This document shows, one piece after another, positions 1 to 5,541 of a stretch of DNA of 13,517 nt. A model generated the notes under the pieces. That model was given only the letters and a program-made list of their open reading frames with translations. It was not told where the DNA came from and searched no databases. How positions within the stretch are numbered: the stretch's first letter is position 1; each line of letters begins with the position of its first letter. Position numbers and translations under genes: made by a program. The stretch is from assembly GCA_027061705.1 (NCBI GenBank), contig JAMOVB010000036.1:1-13517 (forward strand). The letters run 5' to 3'. This DNA comes from Desulfurococcales archaeon. Its GTDB lineage: Archaea; Thermoproteota; Thermoprotei_A; Sulfolobales; NBVN01.

Positions 1-1310
1 ACCCTAGCCATTAAGGCTACGGCGAGCGCCGCCCTAGGGCCGGGCCTGTCCATAATATCCTCAGCAACGCCGCAGAACACGTATATCCTGCCCTTCTTGA
101 CAGCCGTTATGTTAGCCCAGCCCTCCCTACTCATTATCTTCTTAATCAAGCTCTTAACGCTCCCGAAGTAGCCGTAGTTGTAATTCATTAATATCACGTC
201 CGGGTTAGCGGCTATCACAGCCTCAGGCGATGCTACGAAGTAAGCGCGGCTCTCATTCTCGAATATGTTGACACCTCCGGCAAGCGTTATTATGTCGTTT
301 ATGAAGGACGGCCCTCCTACCGTCCAGTAGTTGGGGTATATCTCGTAGTACACCTTAACTGGCTTCTGCCCTGTCTTATTCAGGTACTCCTCAACCTTGA
401 GCCTTGTCGAGGTTATTATGTTCCTCATCTCCTGCACTACCTTAAGGGCCTTGTCGAAATGCCCGGTTATGAGGCCCACCGTGAGTATGTCGCTGAAGAC
501 GTCCGCCATGCTTCGTGATGGGAGGACGAACACCGTTATCCCCATGCCGGCTAGCTCCCTCGCGAACTTCTCCTGCACGCCGGTAGTCATGAAGACTATG
601 TCCGGCTTCAGCATGAGTATCGCTTCAATATTAACCGTTGAGAACCCACCCACTATCTTGATCGTACCGTTCTTCTCCAACTTCTTAACTATCGGTGGGT
701 AGTTGGAGTACTTATCAACCCCAACGACGTTCTTACCGGCCCCCACGAGGAAGAGTATCTCGGTTATTGATGGGGCTGTGGAGACTATCCTCGTGGGTTT
801 TGCGGGTATGGTAACCTGCCTGCCCAAGGCGTCGGTAAGTATCAGTGGGTACCTCATCGAGGCTACCTGCTCCTTAAGCGTCCTTATCTCGCTCCTTAAG
901 GTCGTGACGTTAGTGCTTACCTTCGCTAGGGCTTGGCTCACCGACTTAACCTCACTCATAATCGCCGTTATTGACGTCGATAGGCTGCCGACCCTCTTCT
1001 CAACGTTGCTGACGCTTCCCTTAACCCTCTCCACAGCGCTCCTAACCTGACTGACGCTACTCTTGACGTTGCTTAGCTCTCCCTTAACGCTGTTGAGGCC
1101 GGCCTTAACGGAGTTTATCCCGCTACTCACCTGGCTAACGTAGTTCTTGACCGAGCTTAGCTCGCTGCTTAGCTTCTGAATCTCCTGACTCTGCCTGCTG
1201 AGCATTGACTTGAGGAACTGGTTCTGCTGGTACACTAGGCCCAGCGCTATGAAGCTAACTATTAAGGCAACTATGACTGCGGCGATTACCGCCGCGGTGC
1301 TTCCTTTCAC
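1..1310 (-). CDS. Membrane-anchored ABC transporter substrate-binding protein (BtuF/FecB type) with coiled-coil stalk, C-terminus cut by window edge
   Basis: I read this frame by translating the minus strand; it stays open for 436 codons and runs off the left edge. It starts at GTG 1310; an in-frame TAG lies upstream with no other start codon between. Residues 5-26 are one hydrophobic segment without a lipobox cysteine, so a membrane anchor is likely. Residues about 30-150 are polar and heptad-patterned with almost no Pro, a predicted coiled-coil stalk. From about residue 154 comes the binding domain, with DALGRQVTIP, then RIVSTAPSITEIL and VVGVDKYSNYPP, the typical opening of cobalamin/ferric-siderophore/heme binding proteins (Peripla_BP_2). 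The family delivers its ligand to a BtuC/FecD-type permease and BtuD/FecE-type ATPase outside the membrane. The ligand cannot be told from sequence. No transporter genes are inside the window; they may lie beyond base 1. The family is near certain; the stalk is inference from the pattern. Confidence 0.9.
   Translation of the reverse strand, partial: MKGSTAAVIAAVIVALIVSFIALGLVYQQNQFLKSMLSRQSQEIQKLSSELSSVKNYVSQVSSGINSVKAGLNSVKGELSNVKSSVSQVRSAVERVKGSVSNVEKRVGSLSTSITAIMSEVKSVSQALAKVSTNVTTLRSEIRTLKEQVASMRYPLILTDALGRQVTIPAKPTRIVSTAPSITEILFLVGAGKNVVGVDKYSNYPPIVKKLEKNGTIKIVGGFSTVNIEAILMLKPDIVFMTTGVQEKFARELAGMGITVFVLPSRSMADVFSDILTVGLITGHFDKALKVVQEMRNIITSTRLKVEEYLNKTGQKPVKVYYEIYPNYWTVGGPSFINDIITLAGGVNIFENESRAYFVASPEAVIAANPDVILMNYNYGYFGSVKSLIKKIMSREGWANITAVKKGRIYVFCGVAEDIMDRPGPRAALAVALMAR
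963..1130 (-). repeat. Eight tandem heptads in the stalk of the binding protein
   Basis: Codons 61-116 of the binding protein form eight consecutive 7-residue units, each starting with Val (Leu in the last) and with Ile, Leu or Val at the fifth position: VSSGINS, VKAGLNS, VKGELSN, VKSSVSQ, VRSAVER, VKGSVSN, VEKRVGS, LSTSITA. The 1-and-5 spacing of hydrophobic residues is the a/d (4-3) pattern of a coiled coil. At the DNA level this is a degenerate 21-bp repeat, suggesting growth by unit duplication. Less regular heptads continue on both sides (residues about 30-60 and 117-150). Confidence 0.8.
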
Positions 1311-1376
1311 AGCTGGACACCGTATCCAATATTTGAGGAAAAGGTAATAAGGCTAAAGTCCGGTCTCTCCCAATCA

Positions 1377-2180
1377 CTATATCGGGAACACGCGGCGGTG
1401 CTCTCCATTAACGTTTATGAAGACCTCGATCCTGTCCTGCAACCCGCTCGATAGTATTTTAGGCTTTAGAACTGCTTCGAACTGGAATAGGCCGGCGTGG
1501 TCGCCCATAACTATGTTGAGCCTTATGGGAACCGTATCGCCGTCCTCTATCACCACCCTCTTAATACTTAATGCTGAGACGGCATGCATATCCATCTTAC
1601 CAAGCCTGTAGGGTATTCTAGCCCTGCCCTCAGCCATATCAGTCCCGTCGGCAATGGTTACTATGCCCGCCTCCACAGTCAGTGCCTTCGTGTGCATTTC
1701 CGTAGCGTAAATAGCGTGCATAACTTCCTGCCTGAGCGCATACTTCCTCCTACCTATGTCCGGCAGGACCTCCGGTATTATTCTGTCGAGTATGTCCTTA
1801 GCTAGGAGCGCTCCAATCATCTCGTGATTCTCCCGGTGAACAGCGTTGCCTATGTCATGCAGGTACGCGGCAAGAAGGACTACGAGTTTAGACTCCTCAA
1901 TACTTCTGGCTGTCCCGAACTCTAGCGTCGACGGCCTGACGCCGGATTTGATGAGCCTGCTGAAGAGCTCGAGTGCGGCGCCAGACACTATACGTGCGTG
2001 CACTATGCCGTGGTCGTTGTACTTGAGCCTGCCGACAGCCATTATGTTTGCAACCTTGATTAGCTCCTGCACCTCATCATCGTTTTCAAGTACCTCATAC
2101 GCTCTCTTAAGGAGTTTCGACGAGTCTACATGCTTATGAACTAGTGAGGGGTTAACCACCACGCCGTTCAATAAGCCCAC
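1377..2180 (-). CDS. HD-superfamily metal-dependent phosphohydrolase
   Basis: A 267-residue soluble protein with the HD metal-binding pattern: His57 and His61 in NDHGIVHARIV, His108-Asp109 in AAYLHDIGNAVHRENH with further His115 and His119, His155 in the next helix, and Asp178/Asp181 in IADGTDMAEGRAR. These fit the H...HD...D ligand set of HD phosphatases and phosphodiesterases acting on nucleotides or cyclic nucleotides. The C-terminal third (about residues 200-267) is beta-rich and may be a separate small domain. It resembles the archaeal group I know as COG3294, but that name is from memory. Substrate unknown. The GTG start at 2180 is supported by a TATA-like element about 23 nt upstream and the absence of a ribosome binding site, suggesting a leaderless mRNA. 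It is a lone gene on the minus strand, 66 bp from the next gene. Confidence 0.85.
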   Translation of the reverse strand: MGLLNGVVVNPSLVHKHVDSSKLLKRAYEVLENDDEVQELIKVANIMAVGRLKYNDHGIVHARIVSGAALELFSRLIKSGVRPSTLEFGTARSIEESKLVVLLAAYLHDIGNAVHRENHEMIGALLAKDILDRIIPEVLPDIGRRKYALRQEVMHAIYATEMHTKALTVEAGIVTIADGTDMAEGRARIPYRLGKMDMHAVSALSIKRVVIEDGDTVPIRLNIVMGDHAGLFQFEAVLKPKILSSGLQDRIEVFINVNGEHRRVFPI

Positions 2181-2195
2181 CTGTGAGAAAGTAGG

Positions 2196-2208
2196 TTTTT
2201 AGTTAAAA
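2196..2208 (-). promoter_or_regulatory. TATA-like promoter element of the HD-domain gene
   Basis: The minus strand reads TTTTAACTAAAAA here, centred about 22-24 nt before the GTG start at 2180. That spacing places transcription initiation at or next to the start codon, as in leaderless crenarchaeal genes. Confidence 0.5.
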
Positions 2209-2223
2209 CAGTCTTCCCTGCAG

Positions 2224-2272
2224 TCAGTCGAGGATAATGTCGTCACCGCTCCACTCGGCTCTTCCTCATCAT
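2224..2272 (-). ncRNA. Candidate C/D box sRNA (2'-O-methylation guide)
   Basis: Read on the minus strand the elements are: box C ATGATGA (2266-2272), 12-nt guide (2254-2265), D'-like TGGA (2250-2253), 3-nt spacer, box C' GTGACGA (2240-2246), 12-nt guide (2228-2239), box D CTGA (2224-2227). Box C and D are perfect, C' has one mismatch, D' two but keeps GA. The two 12-nt guide intervals and the short D'-C' spacer are the standard archaeal dimensions. The first guide, GGAAGAGCCGAG, is complementary over 11 nt to UCGGCUCUUCC, which I recall from the 23S rRNA peptidyl-transferase region (E. coli numbering about 2506-2516). The second guide could pair with CGGGGAUAA near 2443-2451 with one G-U. Terminal stem pairing is weak. 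It lies 48 nt beyond the stop of the ribbon-helix-helix gene, on the same strand, so it could be processed from that transcript; a TTAAG-containing element at 2296-2308 could instead drive it. Confidence 0.68.
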
Positions 2273-2320
2273 CCCGGTAAAATACTGCCTGCGCCCTCCT
2301 TAAGCGCTCTGGATTCCGGC

Positions 2321-2494
2321 TTACCTCAGAATTACCCTTCTGATCCTGTACTTCGGAACAGCCCTCGGGCTTTCCTGCATTAGCCTCCTTATCGCCAGCC
2401 TTATGACGTCGGACCTACTCATTCCGTGAATGAGTGCGTACCTATCGAGCTCCTCAAGCATGGACTCCGGGATCTTGAACGTGACTATCCTCAC
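2321..2494 (-). CDS. Small ribbon-helix-helix (CopG/MetJ-like) DNA-binding protein
   Basis: I found this by translating the minus strand: GTG at 2494 to TAA at 2321, 57 residues. It opens MRIVTFKIPESMLEELDRYA, a beta strand with alternating residues followed by helix 1; then HGMSRSDVIRLAIRRLM, the turn and second helix typical of RHH repressors (G-x-S-R-S-x-hydrophobic-I-R-x-A). The tail (residues about 40-57) is basic and ends IRRVILR. RHH proteins bind DNA as dimers through the strand, and this length equals a minimal domain. No toxin-like partner gene adjoins it, so it is more likely a stand-alone regulator than half of a toxin-antitoxin pair. It has its own TATA-like element, about 35 nt upstream of the start. 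Targets unknown. Confidence 0.85.
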   Translation of the reverse strand: MRIVTFKIPESMLEELDRYALIHGMSRSDVIRLAIRRLMQESPRAVPKYRIRRVILR

Positions 2495-2523
2495 CGCGAG
2501 CCCCCGAAACCTTTCGTCGGGAG

Positions 2524-2534
2524 GTATACTTAAG
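2524..2534 (-). promoter_or_regulatory. TATA-like promoter element of the RHH gene
   Basis: The minus strand reads CTTAAGTATAC here, centred about 35 nt upstream of the GTG at 2494, which predicts a leader of about 8-10 nt. The run GGGGG just before the start is a poor ribosome binding site. Confidence 0.5.
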
Positions 2535-2568
2535 CTAATCAGGTTCGCGTGTACATGGTGAGTGAGTT

Positions 2569-2607
2569 GAGTGAAAGTTTCCGGTGCCTAGGCTGTAAGT
2601 TTCACTC
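2569..2607 (-). terminator. Inverted repeat at the 3' end of the trk/GDPD operon, possible terminator or 3' stem
   Basis: An exact 8-bp inverted repeat, GAGTGAAA (2569-2576) and TTTCACTC (2600-2607), encloses 23 nt and begins at the stop codon of the GDPD gene. It lacks a following T-run on the minus strand, so a classical terminator is not shown; an mRNA 3' stem or an operator site for the nearby RHH protein are alternatives. Confidence 0.35.
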
Positions 2608-3299
2608 TACACGTAATCCCTCACGCCAACGCCCTCCCTGCGCAGGCACCTCATTATCAGGTCCGGCCTATCAGTTATTAAGGCGTCAACACCATCCCTG
2701 ACAAGCTTAAGCGCCTCCCTACAGTCATTAACCGTCCAGGCCAGAACCTTAACGCCTGCAGCGTGCATCGTCTCAACAAACTCAGGCGTAACTAATGTGT
2801 AGTTCACAGATACGGCGTCAGCGCCGCTCATGGATATGGTGAGAAGCGGGTCGACAGGCATGACGTTTAATGTCGCCGCCAGCAGAGCGCCGCGTGTTAG
2901 CTCCCTCAACAGCTTTATGAGCGGATGGTATGTTGTCGACACGTACGCGCTACCTATTCCGAAATCCCCGATATTGTCTATGATTTCAGCAAGCCTTAAC
3001 GCGTTGACATCCCTCTTTACGTCGAAGAGCACCCCTTTGAAGCCGCTTAAGCTACGTAGATGCTCCTCAACCCTCCTAACCTTAAGTATCGGGTCTCTGT
3101 AGAATAGCTTATAGTCTATGTATGAGAATATCTGACCAAACACCGAAGCCCTCCTAACCTCACTCGGCCCATGCCTAACCAGTAGCTCCCCGGAGGCCCC
3201 GCTACAGACGTCTATCTCAACTATAGGTACCTTAACAGCCTTATAGAAGAGCGTCACCCTACCTGAGTTGCATCGGTGGCCAATAACAGCGACCTGCAT
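2607..3299 (-). CDS. Glycerophosphodiester phosphodiesterase family protein
   Basis: A 230-residue TIM-barrel-type protein of the GDPD family, which hydrolyses glycerophosphodiesters to sn-glycerol phosphate (or glycerol-1-phosphate in archaea) and an alcohol. Key residues are present: His8-Arg9 in VIGHR, Glu28 and Asp30 in VEIDV, His43 in RHGP, Asp93/Lys95 in LFDVK, Trp188 and Asn191-Asp192 in AWTVND, and GVDALITDRPD at the C-terminus. Two departures: the usual HD is HG here (Gly44), and the T-x-DG segment before it is replaced by SGASGEL. It has no signal peptide, so it is cytoplasmic. The start ATG 3299 follows a GGTG site at about -8. It begins only 17 nt after trkA, so it is probably the last gene of the trkH-trkA operon. 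The physiological substrate is open. Confidence 0.85.
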   Translation of the reverse strand: MQVAVIGHRCNSGRVTLFYKAVKVPIVEIDVCSGASGELLVRHGPSEVRRASVFGQIFSYIDYKLFYRDPILKVRRVEEHLRSLSGFKGVLFDVKRDVNALRLAEIIDNIGDFGIGSAYVSTTYHPLIKLLRELTRGALLAATLNVMPVDPLLTISMSGADAVSVNYTLVTPEFVETMHAAGVKVLAWTVNDCREALKLVRDGVDALITDRPDLIMRCLRREGVGVRDYV

Positions 3300-3316
3300 T
3301 TAAGAACACCTGCGGC

Positions 3317-3973
3317 TTACTTCTCCTTCACCCCAAGCCTCTTCAGAACCTCGCTAACCTTGGATTCCCTAGCTATTATCAGTAATTCATCGCCGGGGCT
3401 TAGCTGCGGGTTCTCGGTAGGCAGTATGAACTCATCCCCCCTAAAGACGGCGCACACTACAGACCCTCCCGGCAGCTTAATTTCTGATAACCTCTTACCG
3501 CCTAGCTCCTCACCCACAACGGCCGTTACGAATCTAGCATCACCCTTCAAGAGGCCGGAGCTAGCCTGTCTTAAACCTCTAACCACAGCCAAGACTTCCT
3601 TAGCGGCTAGGTTCGTCGGCACGACAACGTTCTCGAGCCCGAGGCCTGAGGCTACGGGCTCTAGGGCTAGGTTCTCGACAACGGTCACGACCTTAGCCGC
3701 GCCTAGCTGGCGGGCTATTAGTGAGGATAGTATATTGTCCTTATCGCTACCCGTAGCCGCGACGAATGAGGCCTCACTAACGCCGACGGATTTGAGAACC
3801 TCTGGCAATGTCGCGTCTCCGTTAACCACCGAGCAGTCTAGTGACTCGGCAAGCTCCCGCGCGCGGCTGCTATCCTTCTCGATGAGGGTTACGTCGAAGC
3901 CCTCCCTAATTAAGCGCTCAGCAATAACGCGCCCCAAGTCACCGCCGCCAGCCACGACAACCTTTGCAGGCAA
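3317..3973 (-). CDS. trkA: TrkA: regulatory NAD-binding subunit of Trk potassium uptake
   Basis: A 218-residue protein with one RCK module. Residues 4-125 are the RCK_N (Rossmann) half: VVVAGGGDLG (6-14) is the dinucleotide loop, Glu32 closes strand 2 in TLIEKD, then NGDAT (51-55) and GSDKDN (75-80). Residues about 145-215 are RCK_C, with VTAVVG, LPGGSVVCAVFRGD and LSPGDELLIIA. Such subunits form a cytoplasmic ring on TrkH and gate it with nucleotides. Many bacterial TrkA proteins carry two copies (about 450 residues); this is the single-module form. The start appears to be TTG 3973; ATG and GTG upstream are out of frame, and the ribosome binding site is poor. trkH ends 41 nt before it, so the two subunits are presumably co-transcribed. 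Confidence 0.93.
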   Translation of the reverse strand: MPAKVVVAGGGDLGRVIAERLIREGFDVTLIEKDSSRARELAESLDCSVVNGDATLPEVLKSVGVSEASFVAATGSDKDNILSSLIARQLGAAKVVTVVENLALEPVASGLGLENVVVPTNLAAKEVLAVVRGLRQASSGLLKGDARFVTAVVGEELGGKRLSEIKLPGGSVVCAVFRGDEFILPTENPQLSPGDELLIIARESKVSEVLKRLGVKEK

Positions 3974-4014
3974 GCACCATGCGCCGTGAGGATTGAGGCT
4001 TGAAGGAAATAAAG

Positions 4015-5391
4015 TTATCTTTCTCTAACCTGTGTTAATGACGACACAGCCACGAGCACGGTCAGCACCTCTAACCTGCCTAGAAGCATGTTAATAATTA
4101 GAACGATTTTAGGAACGAGCGGGAGTGAAGGATTAATAAAGGAGGGCTGTAGCCCGACCGTACCCAGCGACGAGGCGCATGCTAGAAGGGAGTCTGTGAA
4201 GCTATAGCCGCAGGCCGCCAGCACGGTAGTTGAGGCGGCTAACGCTACGGCGTACGCAGCAGCTACGGCGAAGCACCTTAGAACCTCACCCTCGGTTAGG
4301 GGCTCCCCACCGACCTTAACAACCCTAACCTCACCCTTAGGGGCTATGGACTCCTTAAGAACCCTCCATATAGCCTTTAAAATAACGACAAGCCTGAACT
4401 CCTTAATACCGCCTCCCGTAGACCCTACAGCCGCGCCCACGAACATCAGTATTGTTAGGGCGGCTACGCCGCCCCCGCCAAGGCTGTGCAGAGGGAACGC
4501 GGGGAAGCCCGTCGTACTTACTGCTGAGAGGGATTCGAAGAACGACTTACTAATCCCTAGGCGGGGGTTGCTTAAGTACATTATGGCACCACCTAGTACC
4601 AGTAGCGTTACGAAAGAGATCGTCTGAGGATCTCTAATTAGGGACTTGAAGTCCCTTCTTAATAGCTTGAAGTACGTTAGGAAGCTCTGAGCGCTGATGA
4701 ACATGAATACGGACGCCACGAGTAGTGAGGGGCCTGCAAGCCTGGCATATGATGTGAACCCCCCGGTGGAGACAGTCGTTAACGAGTAGACCAGCGAGTC
4801 AAACGGCTTAAGGCCGGAGGCGATGTAGGCTGTAAGCGCTGCCGCGGTAAGCGCTACATATATTAGCACGACAGCCCTAGATAAAACCCTGCTTCCCGGG
4901 AACCCCATAGGCTTCCTGAAATGTATCACTAGCAACTTATGTGAGGCCGAGCCCGGCTTAAGGAGCATTGAGAGAGTAAGGACTACTATGCCTAGGCCGC
5001 CGAGCCACTGCAGCCAAGCCCTCGCGAAGACTAGGGAATGGGGTAGTCTGCCGCCAAGAACACTTAAGCCCGTCGTGGTGATTCCGGAAACGCTGTCGAA
5101 TAGAGCGTTCACGAAGCTAACCCCGTATAGGGTCCATATGGCGGCATTAACTAGCGCCGGTGTGATGAAGGAAGCCAGAGCAACTGCGGAGGCTTCAGGG
5201 AGCTCCAGCGCTTCAGGACGTGTTAGCCTAGCAAGAACCGCGCCTACCAGCAGCATCGCTGCGGATGCGAGCAGGTACGCGGGCCAGTAGCGCTCACCGT
5301 AGTATGCGGCCACCGCTGCGGGGGCGGACTCGGCAACGCCGAACAGGGCCAGCATTAGGCCGAGGTAGTGTGCAGTCCCGCGGCCGCTCAT
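4015..5391 (-). CDS. trkH: TrkH: membrane subunit of Trk potassium uptake
   Basis: A 458-residue polytopic membrane protein of the TrkH/KtrB/HKT family. Four selectivity-filter repeats can be seen: SGITTTGLS (about 102-110), TTVSTGGFT (205-213), SAVSTTGF (289-296) and SSLGTVGLQP (407-415), each flanked by hydrophobic helices, giving the usual four M1-P-M2 units. AAVGSTGGGIKEFR (320-333) before the fourth unit is also characteristic of the family. It should carry K+ (perhaps Na+-coupled) inward, gated by the downstream TrkA. ATG 5391 is preceded at 7 nt by a GAGG ribosome binding site (5399-5402). It is the first gene of the trkH-trkA-GDPD operon, whose leader may overlap the candidate sRNA at 5445-5498. 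Confidence 0.93.
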   Translation of the reverse strand: MSGRGTAHYLGLMLALFGVAESAPAAVAAYYGERYWPAYLLASAAMLLVGAVLARLTRPEALELPEASAVALASFITPALVNAAIWTLYGVSFVNALFDSVSGITTTGLSVLGGRLPHSLVFARAWLQWLGGLGIVVLTLSMLLKPGSASHKLLVIHFRKPMGFPGSRVLSRAVVLIYVALTAAALTAYIASGLKPFDSLVYSLTTVSTGGFTSYARLAGPSLLVASVFMFISAQSFLTYFKLLRRDFKSLIRDPQTISFVTLLVLGGAIMYLSNPRLGISKSFFESLSAVSTTGFPAFPLHSLGGGGVAALTILMFVGAAVGSTGGGIKEFRLVVILKAIWRVLKESIAPKGEVRVVKVGGEPLTEGEVLRCFAVAAAYAVALAASTTVLAACGYSFTDSLLACASSLGTVGLQPSFINPSLPLVPKIVLIINMLLGRLEVLTVLVAVSSLTQVRER

Positions 5392-5444
5392 CCAGCATCC
5401 TCTAAGAAGGTATTGCCGGGCTAAAGAGATTACTGCAGGGAGCG

Positions 5445-5498
5445 TCTGACGGGGATTCTGTCGTCATCCCCTCGGTCAGTAGCGACGGCTTTCACCAT
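5445..5498 (-). ncRNA. Weaker candidate C/D box sRNA upstream of trkH
   Basis: On the minus strand: box C-like ATGGTGA (5492-5498, one mismatch at a structurally important position), 12-nt guide (5480-5491), perfect D' CTGA (5476-5479), 8-nt spacer, C' ATGACGA (5461-5467, one mismatch), 12-nt guide (5449-5460), D-like CAGA (5445-5448, one mismatch). The 12-nt spacing holds for both guides. Unusually the internal pair is better than the terminal pair. Guide 1 AAGCCGUCGCUA and guide 2 CAGAAUCCCCGU have 7-8 nt partial matches to 23S rRNA as I remember it (AGCGACGG and CGGGGAU). It lies 44 nt after the stop of the aminotransferase gene, on the same strand. It might be only an upstream leader of trkH. 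Confidence 0.38.
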
Positions 5499-5528
5499 CT
5501 GCCAAGTTAAATCTGGTTTTGGATAGGG

Positions 5529-5533
5529 AAAAA
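5529..5533 (-). terminator. T-run after the class I aminotransferase gene
   Basis: The minus strand reads GACTTTTTCCC 9-13 nt beyond the TAG at 5542. Short T-runs on the sense strand end transcription in archaea without a hairpin. If it works, trkH and the candidate sRNA need a separate promoter. Confidence 0.35.
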
Positions 5534-5541
5534 GTCGCGGC

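Noticed and set aside
397..1050. Two plus-strand reading frames (397-702 and 703-1050)
   Set aside because: They are opposite-strand shadows of the substrate-binding protein, whose minus-strand frame has clear family motifs and a long heptad array.
2068..2095. GATGATGA on the minus strand inside the HD gene
   Set aside because: It encodes an Asp-Asp-Glu stretch and no CTGA box follows at a suitable distance.
2321..2494. The RHH gene as antitoxin of a toxin-antitoxin pair
   Set aside because: No PIN, RelE or other toxin-like frame overlaps or adjoins it on either strand.
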